Below are positions 61,271 to 64,000 of a stretch of DNA of 64,000 nt, one piece after another. The stretch spans positions 186,001-250,000 of the forward strand of contig NZ_QQOA01000001.1 of assembly GCF_003443895.1 (NCBI RefSeq), in the 5' to 3' direction. The translations under genes were made by a program, and so were the position numbers. The stretch is from Paraburkholderia phosphatilytica. GTDB lineage: Bacteria > Pseudomonadota > Gammaproteobacteria > Burkholderiales > Burkholderiaceae. The notes below the pieces were generated by a model that did no database searches, was not told the DNA's origin, and worked only from the letters and a program-made list of their open reading frames with translations. Position 1 is the stretch's first letter. The number at the start of each line of letters is the position of its first letter.

Positions 61271-62404
61271 ATGGCATTGGTCAACCGGATTCTGATCATC
61301 GGCGGCGGCATCGGCGGCATGTGCGCGGCCATCATGCTGCGCCGTCAAGGCATCGACGTCGATCTCGTCGAACTGAACCCGCAGTGGGCGCCCGACGGCG
61401 CCGGCATCACGATCAGCGGCCCGACGCTGCGCGGCCTGCGCGAAGTCGGCGTGATCGACGAGGTGCTGAAGCGCGGCGGCTCGTGGCGCGCGGTCGACAT
61501 CTGCGATGCGAACGGCAAGGTGAACGCGACGGTGCCGATCGCGCCGGCCGTCGGCGCGGACGATCTGCCCGGCTGCGCCGGCATCATGCGTTCGGTGTTC
61601 GCCGACATCCTGGCGAACGCGACGCGCAACACCGGCGCGAACGTACGCCTGGGCCTGAGCTTCGAGACCATCAATCAAGACGACGACGGCGTCGACGTGC
61701 TGTTCACCAACGGCAGCAGGCAACGCTACGACCTCGTGATCGGCGCGGACGGCGTGAACTCGGCCGTGCGCAAACTGGTGATGCCCGACTTCGCGGGCCC
61801 GAAGTTCACGGGCCAGGGCTCGTGGCGCGCGGTCGTGCCGCGGCTGCGCGAGAACTCGACGATCTACATGGGCAGCACCACGAAGGCGGGCATGAACCCG
61901 ATCAGCGCGACGGAGAGTTATCTGTTCGTGCTCGACAAGCGCGACGGCCTGGAATTCATCGAGCAGGAACGCTGGCCGCAGGTGCTCGCGGAACTGCTCG
62001 CGGAATTCGGCGGCGCGATCGGCGAGTTTCGCGAGGGACTGCTGGATGCGTCGTTGAAGAATCACCGGCTGCTGTACCGGCCGCTGATGGGGCACATGAT
62101 CGGCGCGCCGTGGCACAAGGGGCGTATCGTGCTGCTCGGCGACGCGGTGCACGCGACCACGCCGCATCTCGCATCCGGCGCAGGCATCGCGGTGGAAGGC
62201 GCGATCGTGCTCGCGGAAGAACTGGCGCGGCGGCATTCGATCGAAGGCGCGCTGACGGCTTACGCCGGACGGCACTACGATCGCGCGCGGCTCGTGGTCA
62301 GCGCATCGGGACGCATGGGTGAGATCGAGCAGACCGGCGGCTCGCTCGAAGAACACACGCGTGTGATGATTCATGCGCAGCAGGCGTTGCGCGCGCCGAT
62401 TTGA
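61271..62404 (+). CDS. FAD-dependent monooxygenase (aromatic hydroxylase)
   Basis: Class A flavin hydroxylase of 377 residues. FAD motifs are ILIIGGGIGGMCAAIML at the N-terminus, DLVIGADGVNSAVRKLV in the middle and VLLGDAVHATTPHLASGAG near residue 290. It should hydroxylate the substrate before ring cleavage, the role of FdeE (naringenin 8-hydroxylase) in Herbaspirillum. Substrate inferred only. GAGACACACC precedes the ATG. Confidence 0.92.
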   Translation: MALVNRILIIGGGIGGMCAAIMLRRQGIDVDLVELNPQWAPDGAGITISGPTLRGLREVGVIDEVLKRGGSWRAVDICDANGKVNATVPIAPAVGADDLPGCAGIMRSVFADILANATRNTGANVRLGLSFETINQDDDGVDVLFTNGSRQRYDLVIGADGVNSAVRKLVMPDFAGPKFTGQGSWRAVVPRLRENSTIYMGSTTKAGMNPISATESYLFVLDKRDGLEFIEQERWPQVLAELLAEFGGAIGEFREGLLDASLKNHRLLYRPLMGHMIGAPWHKGRIVLLGDAVHATTPHLASGAGIAVEGAIVLAEELARRHSIEGALTAYAGRHYDRARLVVSASGRMGEIEQTGGSLEEHTRVMIHAQQALRAPI

Positions 62405-62459
62405 GCGCCGAATGGTGCACGTACCCAACGCCGCATTCGATAACGGATAGACGAATATC

Positions 62460-63212
62460 ATGAGCGATTCCACTCACGCTGACGGCCGCGTCGCCGTCGT
62501 CACCGGTGCCGCCGGTGGTCTCGGAGAAGCGTTCGCATTGCGCCTTGCCGCAAGCGGGCATCGCGTGGTGCTGACCGACCGCGCACCGTGCGACGCGCTG
62601 GCCGCGCGCATTCAATCCGAAGGCGGCCAGGCCGACGCGATCGGCTGCGATCTCGCCGATCCTGCGGACGTGCAGCGCTTCGCCGCGGCCGTGCTCGAAC
62701 GGACCGGCAAGGTCGACGTGCTCGTCAACAACGCCGCGTTCATGCCAATGGCGCCGCTCGCGTCCGTCACCGCCGAACTGTGGCGGCAGATCATGACGGT
62801 CAACGTCGATGCAGCGTTCCTGCTCGCGCAGGCGTTTTCGGCGGGCATGATCGAGCGCGGCTGGGGACGTGTGATCAATCTCGCGTCCAGCACCGTGTGG
62901 GGACCGCCGCCGGGCATGGCCGCGTATGCGTGCAGCAAGATGGCGGTGATCGGCCTGACGCGCGCGCTCGCCGCGGAACTGGGCGCGCACGGCATCACCG
63001 TCAACGCGATTTCGCCTGGGCTCACGCGCCATCCGGGCAGCGCCGCGAATCTGCCTGCCGCGGCATTCGAAGCCGTGCGCGTGCGGCAGTTCATTCCGCG
63101 CACGGAAGTGCCGGACGATCTCGCCGGCGTGCTCGCGTTCCTCGCTTCCGATGATGCGAGATTCGTAACGGGCCAGGTGCTGAACGTGGATGGCGGAGGG
63201 TTCGGGTTCTAG
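62460..63212 (+). CDS. SDR-family oxidoreductase, last gene of catabolic operon
   Basis: Classical SDR of 250 residues: TGAAGGLG, NNAAF, the Ser in LASSTV and YACSK for the Tyr/Lys pair. The ATG lies 55 bp after the monooxygenase stop. Likely the final redox step on a hydroxyl or keto group. The next gene starts 83 bp later and appears unrelated. Confidence 0.92.
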   Translation: MSDSTHADGRVAVVTGAAGGLGEAFALRLAASGHRVVLTDRAPCDALAARIQSEGGQADAIGCDLADPADVQRFAAAVLERTGKVDVLVNNAAFMPMAPLASVTAELWRQIMTVNVDAAFLLAQAFSAGMIERGWGRVINLASSTVWGPPPGMAAYACSKMAVIGLTRALAAELGAHGITVNAISPGLTRHPGSAANLPAAAFEAVRVRQFIPRTEVPDDLAGVLAFLASDDARFVTGQVLNVDGGGFGF

Positions 63213-63295
63213 CGGGGTCGCTCCGCCTTTTCGCAGACGAGAAACCGCCGAAGCTACGCATCGGGCGGAATCGCATGTGCCGATACGCTGGCAGA

Positions 63296-64000
63296 ATGGC
63301 AGGCATGACTCCGACCCTGCCCGCCGACACCCCGCGTCCCATCATGCAAGCCGCCACCGCGAAGAGCGGCATGCTGCCGGTGATCGACATCACGCATCCG
63401 AGCTTCGCATTGCCCGACGATGACGAAGCCATCGCAGCGCTCTTCGCCGAGTACGAAGCGAGCGAACGCCGTCAGGAGAAGCTGCCGGCGTTCGTCACGC
63501 GCTGCATGTACAAGCTCGCGGCGCGGCGCGCGCCGCTGCTGCGTTCGCTGCTCAACGCGGACGCCGGCTTTCTGGATGGCCTCAGCACGTACGTGTTGAA
63601 GCTCGGGCCGGACAACCTGCCGCCGCTGTTCAACAACGATATCGACCGCAAGGTGGCCGCGTCGCCGCACGCGGTCGCCGTACGGTTGCGGCTGCAGCAG
63701 ATCGCCAGGCTTATGGCGCACGCGCTGCAAGCCGAACTCGACGCCGCGCCCAACGTGCCCTTGCGTCTGATCAACATCGGCGGAGGCTCCGCGATCGATA
63801 GCCTGAACGCGCTGCTGCTGCTGCGGCGTTCGGCATCGGCGTCTTTGGCAACGCGCAGCGTCACGATCACCGTGCTCGACAGGGATCAGGACGGCCCGCG
63901 CTTCGGTGCGAACGCGTTGAAAGCGCTTAGCTCGAACGACGGTCCGCTTGCGGGATTGAACGTGCAACTGGTGCACGAAGCGTACGACTGGAACGTGACC
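63296..64000 (+). CDS. SAM-dependent methyltransferase-like protein (3' end outside window)
   Basis: The 235 residues seen start MAGMTPTLPADTPRPIMQAA. After an alpha-helical N-terminal part to about residue 160, a Rossmann-like core follows with RLINIGGGSAIDSLNALLLL (motif I-like) and ITVLDRDQDGPRFGANALKA (acidic end of strand 2). This is compatible with a class I methyltransferase, but the rest is cut off. An ATG at 63305 is also possible. The gene is probably outside the catabolic operon. Confidence 0.75.
   Translation, partial: MAGMTPTLPADTPRPIMQAATAKSGMLPVIDITHPSFALPDDDEAIAALFAEYEASERRQEKLPAFVTRCMYKLAARRAPLLRSLLNADAGFLDGLSTYVLKLGPDNLPPLFNNDIDRKVAASPHAVAVRLRLQQIARLMAHALQAELDAAPNVPLRLINIGGGSAIDSLNALLLLRRSASASLATRSVTITVLDRDQDGPRFGANALKALSSNDGPLAGLNVQLVHEAYDWNVT

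Noticed and set aside
1..64000. tRNA, rRNA, CRISPR arrays, insertion sequences or prophage
   Set aside because: Reading both strands, I found no cloverleaf-like gene, no spaced direct-repeat array, and no transposase, integrase or terminal inverted repeat pair.

Overview
The window looks like a high-GC betaproteobacterial chromosome segment, most likely Burkholderia sensu lato (Paraburkholderia, Burkholderia or Caballeronia). The pointers are an intracellular PHA depolymerase with a cysteine nucleophile, YceI/cytochrome b561 genes, a DUF2242 lipoprotein, an OprB-like porin, and many LysR, IclR, LacI and RpiR regulators beside catabolic genes. I see no rRNA, tRNA, CRISPR array or insertion sequence. 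The catabolic content suggests a secondary replicon, but this is inference.

Layout. 1-3955: a sugar locus with a truncated GH42 beta-galactosidase, an ABC ATPase and a divergent LacI regulator with a perfect palindromic operator. 3965-12576: mostly housekeeping and stress genes (NYN-domain protein, two YceI proteins with cytochrome b561, cupin, PHA depolymerase, GST-like protein, DUF2242 lipoprotein, DUF72 protein). 12600-14627: a soluble PAS-PAS hybrid histidine kinase. 14708-19835: an aromatic-hydroxylase block (flavoprotein hydroxylase, DUF2783 protein, an MBL-fold protein with an altered metal site) divergent from two tandem IclR paralogues. 19863-24571: lytic transglycosylase, two VOC/PhnB proteins, aldo/keto reductase, DUF3820 protein and a Rieske oxygenase. 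24734-31063: a complete carbohydrate ABC importer split into two divergent halves, with an RpiR regulator, an SDR and two matching regulatory boxes. 31103-33887: LysR, an XRE/MmyB regulator and a divergent NAD-dependent epimerase separated by an 11-bp periodic repeat. 34052-36859: an unrecognised 935-residue effector-like protein. 36971-46066: glycosyltransferase, SDR, MFS, an isolated type II secretin gene (gspD), a higBA toxin-antitoxin pair, RidA, a TPR glycosyltransferase and a YciI protein.

46127-63212 is the most striking block. A NodD-like LysR gene (50043-50975) sits between an outward-facing MFS/SDR/porin set and a tightly packed 12-gene operon. In order the operon encodes a VOC protein, an SMP-30 lactonase, a HisD-like dehydrogenase, an SDR, a FAH-family hydrolase, a phytoene-dehydrogenase-like flavoprotein, a DenD-like epimerase, an extradiol-type VOC dioxygenase, a Rieske ferredoxin, a C-C hydrolase-like alpha/beta hydrolase, a FAD hydroxylase and an SDR. 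Several of these genes overlap by ATGA. The set reads as uptake, hydroxylation, ring cleavage and hydrolysis of a polycyclic or aromatic plant-type compound. It recalls the flavonoid (fde) operon of Herbaspirillum but carries extra dehydrogenases, and the substrate is unknown. The window ends inside a methyltransferase-like gene.
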